Source: Rheinheimera salexigens | Lineage (GTDB): Bacteria > Pseudomonadota > Gammaproteobacteria > Enterobacterales > Alteromonadaceae | NCBI RefSeq assembly: GCF_001752395.1 | Contig: NZ_MKEK01000001.1 | Location: 1,983,259-2,047,258, forward strand | DNA: 64,000 bases | Direction: 5' to 3' | In this document: piece after piece, positions 9,499 through 17,899 of the stretch | Layout of the letters: each line of letters opens with the position of its first letter | How positions within the stretch are numbered: the first letter of the stretch is position 1 | Position numbers and translations under genes: made by a program | The notes under the pieces: model-generated | The model's database searches: none | What the model was told of the DNA's origin: nothing | What the model saw: the letters and a program-made list of their open reading frames with translations, nothing else

Positions 9499-9732
9499 CA
9501 CTACATTCCTTTTAACGCAACATTAATTTAAATGGACATTATCACTTGAGTGTTTGTTTTAAATTGATATTTAACAAATTGACATTTAACAATTTTAAAC
9601 TTGTTAAATTAAACCTCATTGCTATATTGTTATATTGTTATGCTTAAAATAAAATAATGCAAACTTAAATATAGACGTAATTACTATCAGCATTATTTAT
9701 ACGTGATTTACACAACAAGGAATGATCCACTT
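9499..9732. promoter_or_regulatory. divergent control region with inverted repeat (HMGL-like operon / CoA-transferase)
   Basis: AT-rich intergenic sequence between divergent genes. ATTTAACAA occurs at 9569-9577 and 9584-9592 in direct orientation, and its perfect inverse TTGTTAAAT at 9601-9609. The last two form a 9-base inverted repeat with an 8-base spacer. TATATTGT is repeated head-to-tail at 9623-9638, and GTTATATTG at 9629-9637 matches half of the perfect palindrome at 16179-16196. ACATTAAT lies at 9520-9527. This layout is what an operator for a dimeric regulator such as the nearby GntR protein would look like. Binding is inferred. Confidence 0.5.
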
Positions 9733-10917
9733 ATGAGCACAATAAAACAGTTGCCTTTAGCTGGCCTTAAAGTTATCGAATTTACCCATATGGTTATGGG
9801 GCCTGCTGCGGGTTTAATATTGGCTGACTTAGGCGCTGATGTTATTAAAATTGAGCCCTTAACTGGCGACAACACAAGACGCTTAAAAGGCTCAGGTGCT
9901 GGTTATTTCTCAATGTATAACCGCAATAAAAAAAGTCTGCGTTTAGATATAAAGTCTGATAAAGGCCTAGAGCTTGCGCTGTCTCTTATTGAAGGCGCGG
10001 ATGTTGTGTTAGAAAATTTTCGTCCTGGAGCCATGGACAAATTAGGCTTAGGCTACAAAGACTTGTCTGCATTAAACCAAAAATTGATTTATTGTTCATT
10101 AAAAGGCTTTTTAAGCGGCCCGTATGCACATCGCACAGCGTTAGATGAAGTGACCCAAATGATGGGTGGTTTAGCTTATATGACCGGATTACCCGGCAAA
10201 CCCATGCGCGCGGGCTCATCTGTTATTGATATAACCGGCGGTATGTTTGGCGCTATTGGCGTATTGGCGGCACTTGAAGAACGCCACAGAACCGGACGAG
10301 GCAAAATGGTAACCAGTTCGTTATACGAAACCACCGCCTTTATGGTAGGTCAACACATGGCCCAGCAAATGGTAACGGGTGAGGCTCCCCCGCCCATGTC
10401 TGTGCGCCGTTCTGCATGGGCAATATATGACATTTTTGATTGTGCAAATAACGAACAAGTGTTTTTGGGTGTAGTAAGTGATACCCAGTGGCGGGTGTTT
10501 TGTGAGGCCTTTGGATTTACCGAATTTGCCGCTGATAAATCTTTAGATGCTAACAATGGAAGAGTTGCCCAGCGAGATAAAATATTGCCTGAAATTATTC
10601 GCTTATTCTCCACTATGGAAAAGTCCGAACTTATGGCTAAACTGGAAAAGTCAGGCTTACCGTTTGCGCCTATAAATAAGCCGTCAGACTTGTTTGACGA
10701 TCCACACCTAAACGCTGGCGGCTTAGTTAACGTTACATTACCGTGCGGTACCAAAACCAAACTGCCTGGATTACCCTTGGAAATGGATAATGAACGCTTT
10801 ACTCTGCGAGAAGATATTCCAAGTGACCACGGTAATTCAATTGCTACATTGCAAAAAGCAGGTTTTGATCAAGCGCAAATAGATAAACTGATTGAGCTAG
10901 GTGTAGTGAGAGACTAA
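9733..10917 (+). CDS. class III CoA-transferase (CaiB/BaiF family)
   Basis: The protein has 394 residues from the ATG at 9733, preceded by AAGGA. A GTG at 9703 would add 10 residues not typical of the family. Family III hallmarks: an N-terminal Rossmann-like segment GLKVIEFTHMVMGPAAGLILADLGADVIKIE, then VVLENFRPGAMDKLGLGY, LIYCSLKGF and DEVTQMMGGLAYMTGLPG. The expected catalytic Asp region is the SVIDITGGM neighbourhood or the preceding DEV segment. Such enzymes move CoA between carboxylic acids, often from succinyl-CoA. In this setting it probably activates the acid that the HMGL-like lyase then cleaves. It is monocistronic, divergent from that operon and convergent with the LeuCD-like pair. 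Confidence 0.9.
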   Translation: MSTIKQLPLAGLKVIEFTHMVMGPAAGLILADLGADVIKIEPLTGDNTRRLKGSGAGYFSMYNRNKKSLRLDIKSDKGLELALSLIEGADVVLENFRPGAMDKLGLGYKDLSALNQKLIYCSLKGFLSGPYAHRTALDEVTQMMGGLAYMTGLPGKPMRAGSSVIDITGGMFGAIGVLAALEERHRTGRGKMVTSSLYETTAFMVGQHMAQQMVTGEAPPPMSVRRSAWAIYDIFDCANNEQVFLGVVSDTQWRVFCEAFGFTEFAADKSLDANNGRVAQRDKILPEIIRLFSTMEKSELMAKLEKSGLPFAPINKPSDLFDDPHLNAGGLVNVTLPCGTKTKLPGLPLEMDNERFTLREDIPSDHGNSIATLQKAGFDQAQIDKLIELGVVRD

Positions 10918-10946
10918 ATTTTCAATTAGAAACCATAATTCACTCA

Positions 10947-10965
10947 GCCTGCAAATGTTGCAGGC
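10947..10965 (+). terminator. hairpin after the CoA-transferase gene
   Basis: GCCTGCAA and TTGCAGGC form a perfect 8-base stem with an ATG loop, 30 bases after the stop. No T-run follows, so it may be a weak or rho-assisted terminator or an mRNA 3'-end stabiliser. A second hairpin, AGCCCT/AGGGCT (11075-11091), lies directly beside the stop of the opposing LeuD-like gene. Confidence 0.45.
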
Positions 10966-11090
10966 ATTCCGCTAAAGCGACACCCTAGGCCCGAAGATAC
11001 CATCTAACAAACTCAGTCTCTGCCTGTTCTAAAGCTGATGACTGAGCTTGTACTAATTGCTATTTTACAGCAGTAGCCCTTAGCTAGGGC

Positions 11091-11708
11091 TTAATTCAAC
11101 CAAGTATAAGTTTTAATATACTGCTGTTGAAATGCACTTATTTCGGCGCTCAATTTCAACGTCAACGCGATTGCATCAAGCCCGTGTATCAGCATTTCTT
11201 TTTGTTCGGGTTTAATTGAAAAATTAAAAATTTTACCAGGGCTTGCTGTTACTTTTTGATTTTCTAAATCGATGTTAATACGATTAGACTGTGGATCGGA
11301 CGAAACAAAGTCTGCTAAAGCTGCAATTTCTTTTTCTGTCAGCACTAAGGGTAGCAGCCCGTTGCGTATGCAATTATTATAGAATATTGAACCAAATCCT
11401 TCAGCAATAATCGCTCTTATACCGTATTCTTTAAGCGCCCATACCGCATGCTCTCTAGACGAGCCACAGCCAAAATTAGCGCCTGATAGTAAAATGCTGG
11501 TGTTAGCATATTCAGGCTTATTGAGCACGAAGCTAGGGTTTATTTCTCGACTTCCCGGCAATGTATAGCGCCGATTAGCAAATAAACCATCACCCAGTCC
11601 CTGCTTGGAAACACGTTTCATTTCGCGCGAAGGAATAATTACATCAGTATCGATATTAGCTTGTAATAATGCGGCTGCTACGCCTATATGTTGGGTAAAT
11701 TTATCCAT
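11091..11708 (-). CDS. LeuD-like small subunit of an isopropylmalate isomerase-family hydratase
   Basis: The protein has 205 residues (LeuD is about 200). The swivel domain of the aconitase superfamily is recognised by NIDTDVIIPSREMKR, FVLNKPEYANTSILLSGANFGCGSSREHAVWAL and IAEGFGSIFYNNCIRNGLLPL. The GSSREH loop contributes the substrate-binding Arg. It pairs with the large subunit directly upstream: the stop and this ATG share one base (TAATG), so they are co-translated. No leuA or leuB is nearby, so leucine synthesis is unlikely. A citraconate/citramalate-type or other C5 hydratase role in the cluster is inferred. Confidence 0.88.
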   Translation of the reverse strand: MDKFTQHIGVAAALLQANIDTDVIIPSREMKRVSKQGLGDGLFANRRYTLPGSREINPSFVLNKPEYANTSILLSGANFGCGSSREHAVWALKEYGIRAIIAEGFGSIFYNNCIRNGLLPLVLTEKEIAALADFVSSDPQSNRINIDLENQKVTASPGKIFNFSIKPEQKEMLIHGLDAIALTLKLSAEISAFQQQYIKTYTWLN

Positions 11709-13111
11709 TATAGGTAATCTCTTGGGTCGGCTAAATGCCCGGCAATTGCAGACGCGGCAACCGTTGCAGGGCTGGCTAAATGTGATCGCGTTTCAGGCCC
11801 TTGACGGCTTTCAAAATTGCGATTAGTGCTCGTTACCACTCTTTTTTGATAACCAAAGTTTTCACCACCGGCGTAAAAACACATAGAACAACCGGACTCG
11901 CGCCATTCAAAACCCGCTTCAATCAATATTTTATCAATGCCCTCTTGCTCAGCTTGCTTTTTCACTAAGGTTGAACCTGGTACACAAATGGCCTTAACGC
12001 CTGATGCCACTTTGCGCCCATTTAATATTTTTGCCGCTATTCTTAAATCACTAATACGGCTGTTTGTGCACGAACCAATAAAGGCAGCGTCAATGGCTAA
12101 ATCACTTAGTCGCATATTAGGACTCACCTGCATATAGTCCATGGCACGAATATAGGATTGGTCTGGTAAGCCATTATCGTTTAGCCTAATTTCGGGCACT
12201 ACACCGTTAACAGAGCAGGTATGCTCGGGGCTTGTTCCCCACGTAATAGTTGGGCCTATATCGGCACAGTCAATGGTGATGACTTTGTCGAATGTGGCTT
12301 GGCTGTCGGAATATAGTGTTTTCCAATACTCTACTGCACGCTCCCATTGTTCACCTTTAGGTGCATAGGGTCTATTGTGTAAATATGCTATGGCTTTTGC
12401 ATCGGGCGCAATTAATCCCGAAAATGCGGAAAACTCCACCGCCATATTACACAGCGTTAATCTTGCCTCTATCTCTAAATTATCAATGGCTGGACCACAA
12501 AACTCAATCACGTAACCTGCGCCACCGGCAGCGCCATATTGTCCAATTAAATGTAGGATCATGTCTTTAGCTGATACGACATCCGCTAACTCTCCCACAA
12601 ACTCGACTTTCATGGTTTTTGGTTTAGTAACACGTAAGGTTTTGGTCGCTAAGGCGTGTTCGGCTTCACTTGAGCCTATGCCCCATGCAAGGGCACCTAA
12701 AGCACCTTGTGAACAGGTATGACTGTCGGGACAAACCAAGGTACAGCCAGGTTGAACAATGCCTAACTCTGGCGAAATAACATGCACAATGCCTTGTTGT
12801 GGATCGTTGACATCAAATAATTTAATATTTGCCTCAGCACACGCTTCTCGTGTGGCAACAATAAAATCTTTGCCGCTGGGCATTAAGGTATTGTCGTTAC
12901 GTCCTACAAATGTGTCTACTATATGATCCATAGTGCAGAATACTTGATCAGAATTAACAACTTTGCGGCCGTCTGCACTTAAGCTTTTAAGGGCAATGGA
13001 GCCGGTGCGTTCGTGTAAAAAAATTCTATCTATATACAACAGCGATGTATCACCTTCTAGATTTTTGACCACATGCTGTTGCCAAATTTTTTCAAATAAT
13101 GTGTTAGCCAT
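11708..13111 (-). CDS. LeuC-like large subunit of an isopropylmalate isomerase-family hydratase
   Basis: The protein has 467 residues, the size of E. coli LeuC. Aconitase-family features: VCPDSHTCSQGALGALAWGIGSSE, the 4Fe-4S cysteines in FIGSCTNSR and SGCSMC, and RNFESRQGPETRSHLASPATVAASA near the C-terminus. It forms the [4Fe-4S] catalytic subunit with the downstream LeuD-like protein and would catalyse stereospecific hydration/dehydration of a short dicarboxylate. The VAO-type FAD oxidase gene lies 128 bases upstream on the same strand. LeuCD of many bacteria also hydrates citraconate to (R)-citramalate, which would fit the CoA-transferase and lyase next door. Confidence 0.9.
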   Translation of the reverse strand: MANTLFEKIWQQHVVKNLEGDTSLLYIDRIFLHERTGSIALKSLSADGRKVVNSDQVFCTMDHIVDTFVGRNDNTLMPSGKDFIVATREACAEANIKLFDVNDPQQGIVHVISPELGIVQPGCTLVCPDSHTCSQGALGALAWGIGSSEAEHALATKTLRVTKPKTMKVEFVGELADVVSAKDMILHLIGQYGAAGGAGYVIEFCGPAIDNLEIEARLTLCNMAVEFSAFSGLIAPDAKAIAYLHNRPYAPKGEQWERAVEYWKTLYSDSQATFDKVITIDCADIGPTITWGTSPEHTCSVNGVVPEIRLNDNGLPDQSYIRAMDYMQVSPNMRLSDLAIDAAFIGSCTNSRISDLRIAAKILNGRKVASGVKAICVPGSTLVKKQAEQEGIDKILIEAGFEWRESGCSMCFYAGGENFGYQKRVVTSTNRNFESRQGPETRSHLASPATVAASAIAGHLADPRDYL

Positions 13112-13239
13112 ATTTTTTACCCACGATTATGAATTCTTTTCTATCTGTGTCGCCCAACAAGGTTGTACCGAGGTTCTATGGAGTAAGCCCGCTCCCCAAT
13201 AGAATATATGAGGTACAAAGCCTCGAATACGCAAAATTT

Positions 13240-14829
13240 TTATTCCAAACCTAAGGCATTCGGATTAACACGGCCTTGTGGGTCGAGTACTTTTTTAAGC
13301 GCCTGCACTAGCTGATACGAATTAGGCTCTATGCCTTCTTTATATTGATAAGACTTGCCTATTTGCATGTGCACACCACCTATGTCTTTACATACTTTGC
13401 CAATTTCCGAGCGTAATAGTTGCACCGCGTTGCGCGCATCTAAGTTTTCATCAAAGCGCTTGAATTTAGCGATATGATCTGACTCAACATACTCCTTATG
13501 AATTTCGGTAATAGCATCGGGCCAAAAGAACACGGGCTCTATTATAAAACAGTTGGTTGAAACCACTGCGAATAAATGCCCTGTTCCTATACTGTACTTG
13601 TCAATCAAATCTTTATGCTTTTCAAAAACTTGACCTATGGCGACAAAGGCTTGCTTTGTTTTTGAGTGAGGAAATAAGCCATGAATGGGAACCCACCTTT
13701 CACCCTCAGGACCAAGCATATTATTCACCGGCCCAAACGGATTGGCGCGCGTAATTTTAGGAATGCTATTTTCTATTTCACGACCGTTGAAATTGCTGCC
13801 TATTTGGCGTATTTCGGCTAATCGGGCATCAACACCTGCAGGTATCCTGTCTTCAACAATAATCTGTACTGAATAGACCACGTTTTTCATATAACCGCGG
13901 CCCGCTAGAGCAACTTTAGCGCCGTCTTTAAGTGCACCTAAAACCGATCCTGATGATTTCATAACGCCCGCTAAGGCTTTTATATCTTTGCTCAAACTTT
14001 CTCGCTTCATGCGCTGCGCTTGTAAATAGGGATCAAATCCGAAACACTCCGCTGCTAAGCCCTTGCGCGATATTTCACTCATTGCGTCAATTGCGTCATC
14101 TGCGGTTTTAAAATCGAAGGCTAAATAGCCTTTCGCTGGCATTTCGGGAATTAATCTTAAAGTAGCATGAGCCTTAAAGCCTAACGCACCGGCATCGCAC
14201 GTGAATAAACCGGTAAGGTCAGGCCCATAGTGTCTAAAAAATGGACTGCTATTAATTTGCGCGCCCGCACCCGTTTTCAGAACACTACCGTCGGCCAGCA
14301 CAACTTCTAAGCCCACAACTGAATCGGCTGCAGTGCCGTGCTGTCCAGTTCCCCAAAACACCGAATTTTGAGACAGTCCGCCGCCAACCGTTGCAAAGGA
14401 TCCTGACAACGTGCCCCAAAATGGTGTGCGTACTCCACTACCTTTTAATGCTTCATGTAACTTTTTCCAAGTACATCCACATTCTACGGTGACATACATG
14501 TCTTGTTTATTGACTTCTAAGATTTTATTCATCAAGCCCATGTCTATAATCAAGGTATCGTCTTTAGCCGGAACGTAACCACTGGTGTAAGACATACCGC
14601 CGCCCCTTGGCACAACGGTTAATGCATATTCTTGAGCCACTTTTAGTACTGCTGACAACTCGTCTTTACTCGTGGGCCTTGCTACCGCCAAGGCCATTTT
14701 ATCTTTGGTAAAAACATCTTGTGCAAATAAGCTACGCGAGTGTTCGTCAATCAGTAAATTCGATGCACCTAGTACGTCTTTAAGAGCGTCGTAAACGATA
14801 CTTATTTTATTTTGAGCGTGAGCAGGCAT
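13240..14829 (-). CDS. FAD-linked oxidase, VAO/4-cresol-dehydrogenase type (copy 1)
   Basis: The 529-residue flavoprotein has an N-terminal PCMH-type FAD domain (VVPRGGGMSYTSGYVP, TVECGCTWKKLHEAL, GTLSGSFATVGGGLSQNSVF, GTAADSVVGLEVVLADG) and a C-terminal cap domain with LGPEGERWVPIHGLFPHS, as in vanillyl-alcohol-oxidase relatives. The first residues (MPAHAQ) do not form a signal peptide. Enzymes of this family oxidise phenols, alcohols or hydroxy acids. Its paralogue at 19836 shares the block GPDLTG and the ILEVN-QDMYV-V segment throughout. It is the first gene of a minus-strand unit ending in the LeuCD-like hydratase and is divergent from the GntR regulator. Confidence 0.85.
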   Translation of the reverse strand: MPAHAQNKISIVYDALKDVLGASNLLIDEHSRSLFAQDVFTKDKMALAVARPTSKDELSAVLKVAQEYALTVVPRGGGMSYTSGYVPAKDDTLIIDMGLMNKILEVNKQDMYVTVECGCTWKKLHEALKGSGVRTPFWGTLSGSFATVGGGLSQNSVFWGTGQHGTAADSVVGLEVVLADGSVLKTGAGAQINSSPFFRHYGPDLTGLFTCDAGALGFKAHATLRLIPEMPAKGYLAFDFKTADDAIDAMSEISRKGLAAECFGFDPYLQAQRMKRESLSKDIKALAGVMKSSGSVLGALKDGAKVALAGRGYMKNVVYSVQIIVEDRIPAGVDARLAEIRQIGSNFNGREIENSIPKITRANPFGPVNNMLGPEGERWVPIHGLFPHSKTKQAFVAIGQVFEKHKDLIDKYSIGTGHLFAVVSTNCFIIEPVFFWPDAITEIHKEYVESDHIAKFKRFDENLDARNAVQLLRSEIGKVCKDIGGVHMQIGKSYQYKEGIEPNSYQLVQALKKVLDPQGRVNPNALGLE

Positions 14830-15093
14830 AATAACTTCCTATACATTTAGTAGATTAATTAAAATCATTAACTATAATGTATTATCAATAGACCTTTAAG
14901 TCACGGTTTAACTAACATTTAACATCTTTCAAATTGTGCATTTTGATAAATGTCAAAGTCTTTGAGAACAAATTAATGCTGGTTTGAACTAAACATTCCA
15001 AATTGTCTATAAAAAAGTGCTCTTTGTTAAAGGCTTCTGTTACATTGAACCATTTATTAAATATTATTCATCTTTTTGGAGTGTTTACTTTCC
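14830..15093. promoter_or_regulatory. divergent region FAD oxidase / GntR regulator
   Basis: Some 264 AT-rich bases between divergent genes. ACATTTAACA (14915-14924) closely resembles ACATTTAACA within 9582-9592 of the other divergent region. ATTATCAATAG and TGATAAATGTCA are further weakly symmetrical pieces. Autoregulation by the GntR protein is the usual pattern for such a position. Confidence 0.35.
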
Positions 15094-15861
15094 ATGTCCC
15101 TAGACTCTCAATTTTCTTTTCTGACCGATACTACGCTTAGCGACTCGTCACCTACGCCGCTGTACTATCAACTTTACAAGTTACTGAAACAGAATATTTT
15201 AAACGGTACGCTTGACGATGGTATGCAGTTGCCAACTGAGCTTCAGCTTTCAAAAAAGTTTGATATTTCTAGGATCACGGCTAAACGCGCTTTAGACGAG
15301 CTTTCTGCCGAAGGATTAGTCGCGCGTAAACGCGCTAAAGGCACTCACGTTACGCATAAATATGAACCTAAACCCATTAAAGCACCACTTATTGGCATGC
15401 TCCAAGAGCTTGAATTTCTTGGTCAGCACTCACATGCTAAGCTTTTAGACACCGCTTTTACCCTTCCTCCTAAAGAAATTGCGGCAGAATTTAAGTTGAA
15501 GGACACAGAAACGCTATTGCAAATGAAAAGAGTAAGAAGCAGAGGCAAAGACAAAGAAATATTCGCTTATTATTCAAGTTGGAGTAAAGGCTTAGATAAC
15601 CATATTGATAAAGATATGTTGGAAAGCACAACAAGACTACAAATTTTTGAAATGAACGGTATAGATATAAAACACGTGAAGCAAATGCTAAGCGCAGAAG
15701 CCGCAAGTGTTGAGATTGCAAAAGCGCTAGACGTTGAGCCGGGTTTCCCGCTATTGACTTTAATTAGGCGATCTTTTGATAACAATGGAAATTTAGTCGA
15801 TTATTTACATGCTCGATATCATCCCGAACGTTTCCAATATTATATGGATTTAACACCCTAA
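15094..15861 (+). CDS. GntR-family (HutC subfamily) transcriptional regulator with UTRA domain
   Basis: About 255 residues from the ATG at 15094; a TTG at 15076 is in frame but overlaps the GGAG ribosome site. A winged helix covers residues about 20-85 (PLYYQLYKLLKQNILNG, LPTELQLSKKFDISRITAKRALDELSAEGLVARKRAKGTHV). It is followed by a UTRA effector domain (about 100-250) ending in LVDYLHARYHPERFQYYMDL, typical of the HutC/FarR group. Such proteins repress catabolic operons until a pathway intermediate binds the UTRA pocket. Position in the centre of the cluster, divergent from the FAD oxidase gene, makes it the likely local regulator. Confidence 0.92.
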   Translation: MSLDSQFSFLTDTTLSDSSPTPLYYQLYKLLKQNILNGTLDDGMQLPTELQLSKKFDISRITAKRALDELSAEGLVARKRAKGTHVTHKYEPKPIKAPLIGMLQELEFLGQHSHAKLLDTAFTLPPKEIAAEFKLKDTETLLQMKRVRSRGKDKEIFAYYSSWSKGLDNHIDKDMLESTTRLQIFEMNGIDIKHVKQMLSAEAASVEIAKALDVEPGFPLLTLIRRSFDNNGNLVDYLHARYHPERFQYYMDLTP

Positions 15862-15932
15862 AGCCAGTTGGTAAGTGTTTATAAATCGAGTTATTCATAA
15901 ACTAGACTTCAACCGAAGTTAGAGTAATAAAT

Positions 15933-15956
15933 AAGCGCTTAAATGCGCTTTTTTTT
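15933..15956 (+). terminator. rho-independent terminator after the GntR gene
   Basis: AAGCGC/GCGCTT stem (15933-15938 and 15945-15950) with a TTAAAT loop and a run of eight T. It ends transcription of the regulator gene. Confidence 0.85.
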
Positions 15957-16310
15957 GTAAATATTACACTAGAGAATTTAAATTGGTTTAACGGCATAAC
16001 CCTTGTACTCAACAATACCCTTCTTAGCTTGTGTGTGTATACCTGCGCCACTAAATTACCCACAGATAGATACAAACTACCACCTTTCTCATTTTCTTCA
16101 TCAAAAAACACCTTAAAGCAGAATATTCAAATCATTACTACATAAGTTCAACGAAGCAGTTGACACTTATAGCTTTATAGTTATATTGATATAACTTTAA
16201 TAAATGCAAGTCAGGGCTCAGCATTTAATAGTTCTTGGTAGCAAGTGATTAAGTCTAGGTTACCAAATATATTATTTAACCCTATTTATCATATAGATGA
16301 GGTTTAAAAG
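15957..16310 (+). promoter_or_regulatory. upstream region of the seven-gene operon, with a perfect palindrome at 16179-16196
   Basis: Some 350 bases without a gene. AGTTATAT-TG-ATATAACT (16179-16196) is a perfect 8+8 inverted repeat, 115 bases before the VOC start. Half of it (GTTATATTG) recurs at 9629-9637. TTGATATAACTTTAATAA overlaps a possible promoter. It is the best candidate operator for the GntR regulator controlling the operon that follows. Binding is inferred. Confidence 0.5.
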
Positions 16311-17219
16311 ATGCTTAAAACTATTGTGGTGGTGACAATTTTATCTTCCAATGCTGAACATTCTGAATCAGTGTACACGCAGCATCTAGCGTATAAAACG
16401 GTAGAGAAAGGTATTGTTTCAGAAGTCCTCGCCGCCAGTTGGGGGGCAAAAAATGCTGCAGGCGCTCCCTATGTCGTTATGCAGCCCGAAAGTGGAAAGC
16501 CTGTATTTATAAGGTTCATTGAACAGCCTAACGCAGCTAATTATATGCCAATGCGGCAATTAGGCTGGAGCGCGACTGAAATATTAGTCGAGAACCCTGA
16601 TGAGTTGGCTGAAAAACTACGAAATACTGAATTCAATATTATTGGCGAACCCGCGTTTCTCACTGAAAAGAAAAATGTTAAAGCGTTTCAGGCGCTTGGT
16701 CCTGATAAAGAACTACTTTACTTTACTCGCATACTCGACCCCGCTAAATCGAACTTTGACCTTGGCATGGCCACAAGCTATGTAGATAACGTTTTTATAA
16801 TGGTTGCTGGCACCCGAGATTTAGCGGCAACTTCAGCGTTCTATCAAGAACAGCTGGGGAATAAAGTGGCAGGCCCCTACCCTTATCAAATTGACGTATT
16901 GTCACAGGCCTACAATGCGCCTGTTGCGACTACTTATAATATTTCATTAGCTCAAATGCCTTCACAGTTCTTACTAGAACTTGATCAATATCCATTAGAA
17001 GCGGCCGCTATCAACAAGCCCCACCAAGGATTACCCGCAGGTGTGGCTTTAGTGAGCTTTGAATATGACAATTTAGCGACAGCAAATTACGCGTTTATTA
17101 ACCCACCGAGCGCAAAAACCGAAGCCCCTTATTATGGTCGCATCACCGCCACCATTGAAGGACCCAACGGCGAATTAATTGAACTGATAAACACCCAACA
17201 TCAAGGAAAAATACAATGA
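16311..17219 (+). CDS. two-module VOC protein, paralogue of the 5981 gene
   Basis: This 302-residue protein has two VOC modules (about 4-138 and 150-300). It shares with the protein at 5981 the blocks IIGEPA, a KAFQALGPDKE-type segment, FDLGMATSY and FIMVAGTRD-FYQ, and ends in IEGPNGELIELI. No signal peptide: the hydrophobic start TIVVVTILSS is the first VOC beta strand. Its TGA overlaps the ATG of the next gene (ATGA), so the VOC protein and the membrane protein are made together. It opens a plus-strand operon of seven genes. Enzymatic or substrate-binding role unknown. Confidence 0.8.
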   Translation: MLKTIVVVTILSSNAEHSESVYTQHLAYKTVEKGIVSEVLAASWGAKNAAGAPYVVMQPESGKPVFIRFIEQPNAANYMPMRQLGWSATEILVENPDELAEKLRNTEFNIIGEPAFLTEKKNVKAFQALGPDKELLYFTRILDPAKSNFDLGMATSYVDNVFIMVAGTRDLAATSAFYQEQLGNKVAGPYPYQIDVLSQAYNAPVATTYNISLAQMPSQFLLELDQYPLEAAAINKPHQGLPAGVALVSFEYDNLATANYAFINPPSAKTEAPYYGRITATIEGPNGELIELINTQHQGKIQ

Positions 17220-17881
17220 GTGCATATGAAATAACGTTACTGATCCATATTATTTTGTTTTGTTACTGGCTGGGTGGTGACGTAGGCGTGTTTTATTCTA
17301 GTAAATTTGTCGTTGACCCAAACCGTAGTCAGTCAGGCCGTTTAACGGCCGCTAAAATAATGCTTGATTGTGATTTATTACCGCGTATTTGCATGAGTTT
17401 AACGCTTACCGTAGCTGGGCTCCTAAGCTATCAAATGGGCATACAGTATGAGCCGTGGTTACTCGCCATCATTATTCTGCTAGGTCCATTATGGCTTACA
17501 ATGGTGCTTACCTTACACTTTGCTCACAATGCTAAGTTCATCCCTACCTTAACCCGTATCGACTTATATTTTCGCTGGGCGCTTATTGCCATTATTATTG
17601 GCTCCTGCATTTTTGCCTACAGCAACGGACAGCTAACACAAGCGCCTTGGCTAATCGTTAAACTGCTTGGTTTTGCGTTTATGGTGTTTTGCGGCCTAAT
17701 GATCCGCCTTAATATGGGTGGCTTTATCAATACCTATACAAAACTACTTAGCAACACCCACACCGATGAAGATAATCAAGCCATGATTAGCAGCCTAAAT
17801 AGAATGCGCCCTTGGGTGGTGACTATTTGGCTTGTTCTGATAATTGAAGCTGGCGTTGGCATTGCAAAGCCAATGTTTTAA
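17216..17881 (+). CDS. multi-pass inner-membrane protein, paralogue of the 19157 gene
   Basis: The protein has 221 residues with about six hydrophobic segments (starting near residues 5, 55, 78, 115, 143 and 200). A conserved N-terminal segment LIHIILFCYWLGGDVGVFY places a His in the first helix before YWLGGD. DCDLLPRICMSLTL follows. The layout recalls CopD/DUF2269-type membrane proteins, in which helix histidines may bind metal or haem, but I cannot show this. The related protein at 19157 has the same start (AHIAVLGYWLGSE). Two such proteins beside two FAD oxidases suggests an electron-acceptor or transport role, as inference. Confidence 0.7.
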   Translation: MSAYEITLLIHIILFCYWLGGDVGVFYSSKFVVDPNRSQSGRLTAAKIMLDCDLLPRICMSLTLTVAGLLSYQMGIQYEPWLLAIIILLGPLWLTMVLTLHFAHNAKFIPTLTRIDLYFRWALIAIIIGSCIFAYSNGQLTQAPWLIVKLLGFAFMVFCGLMIRLNMGGFINTYTKLLSNTHTDEDNQAMISSLNRMRPWVVTIWLVLIIEAGVGIAKPMF

Positions 17882-17899
17882 TCAAGAAAGGAGATAGTC

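Noticed and set aside
11091..13111. LeuCD as leucine biosynthesis genes
   Set aside because: No leuA or leuB nearby and the context is catabolic; the function is therefore left open rather than named leuC/leuD.
15902..16111. Minus-strand frame of 69 residues behind the GntR gene
   Set aside because: It spans the terminator and has no ribosome site or family resemblance.
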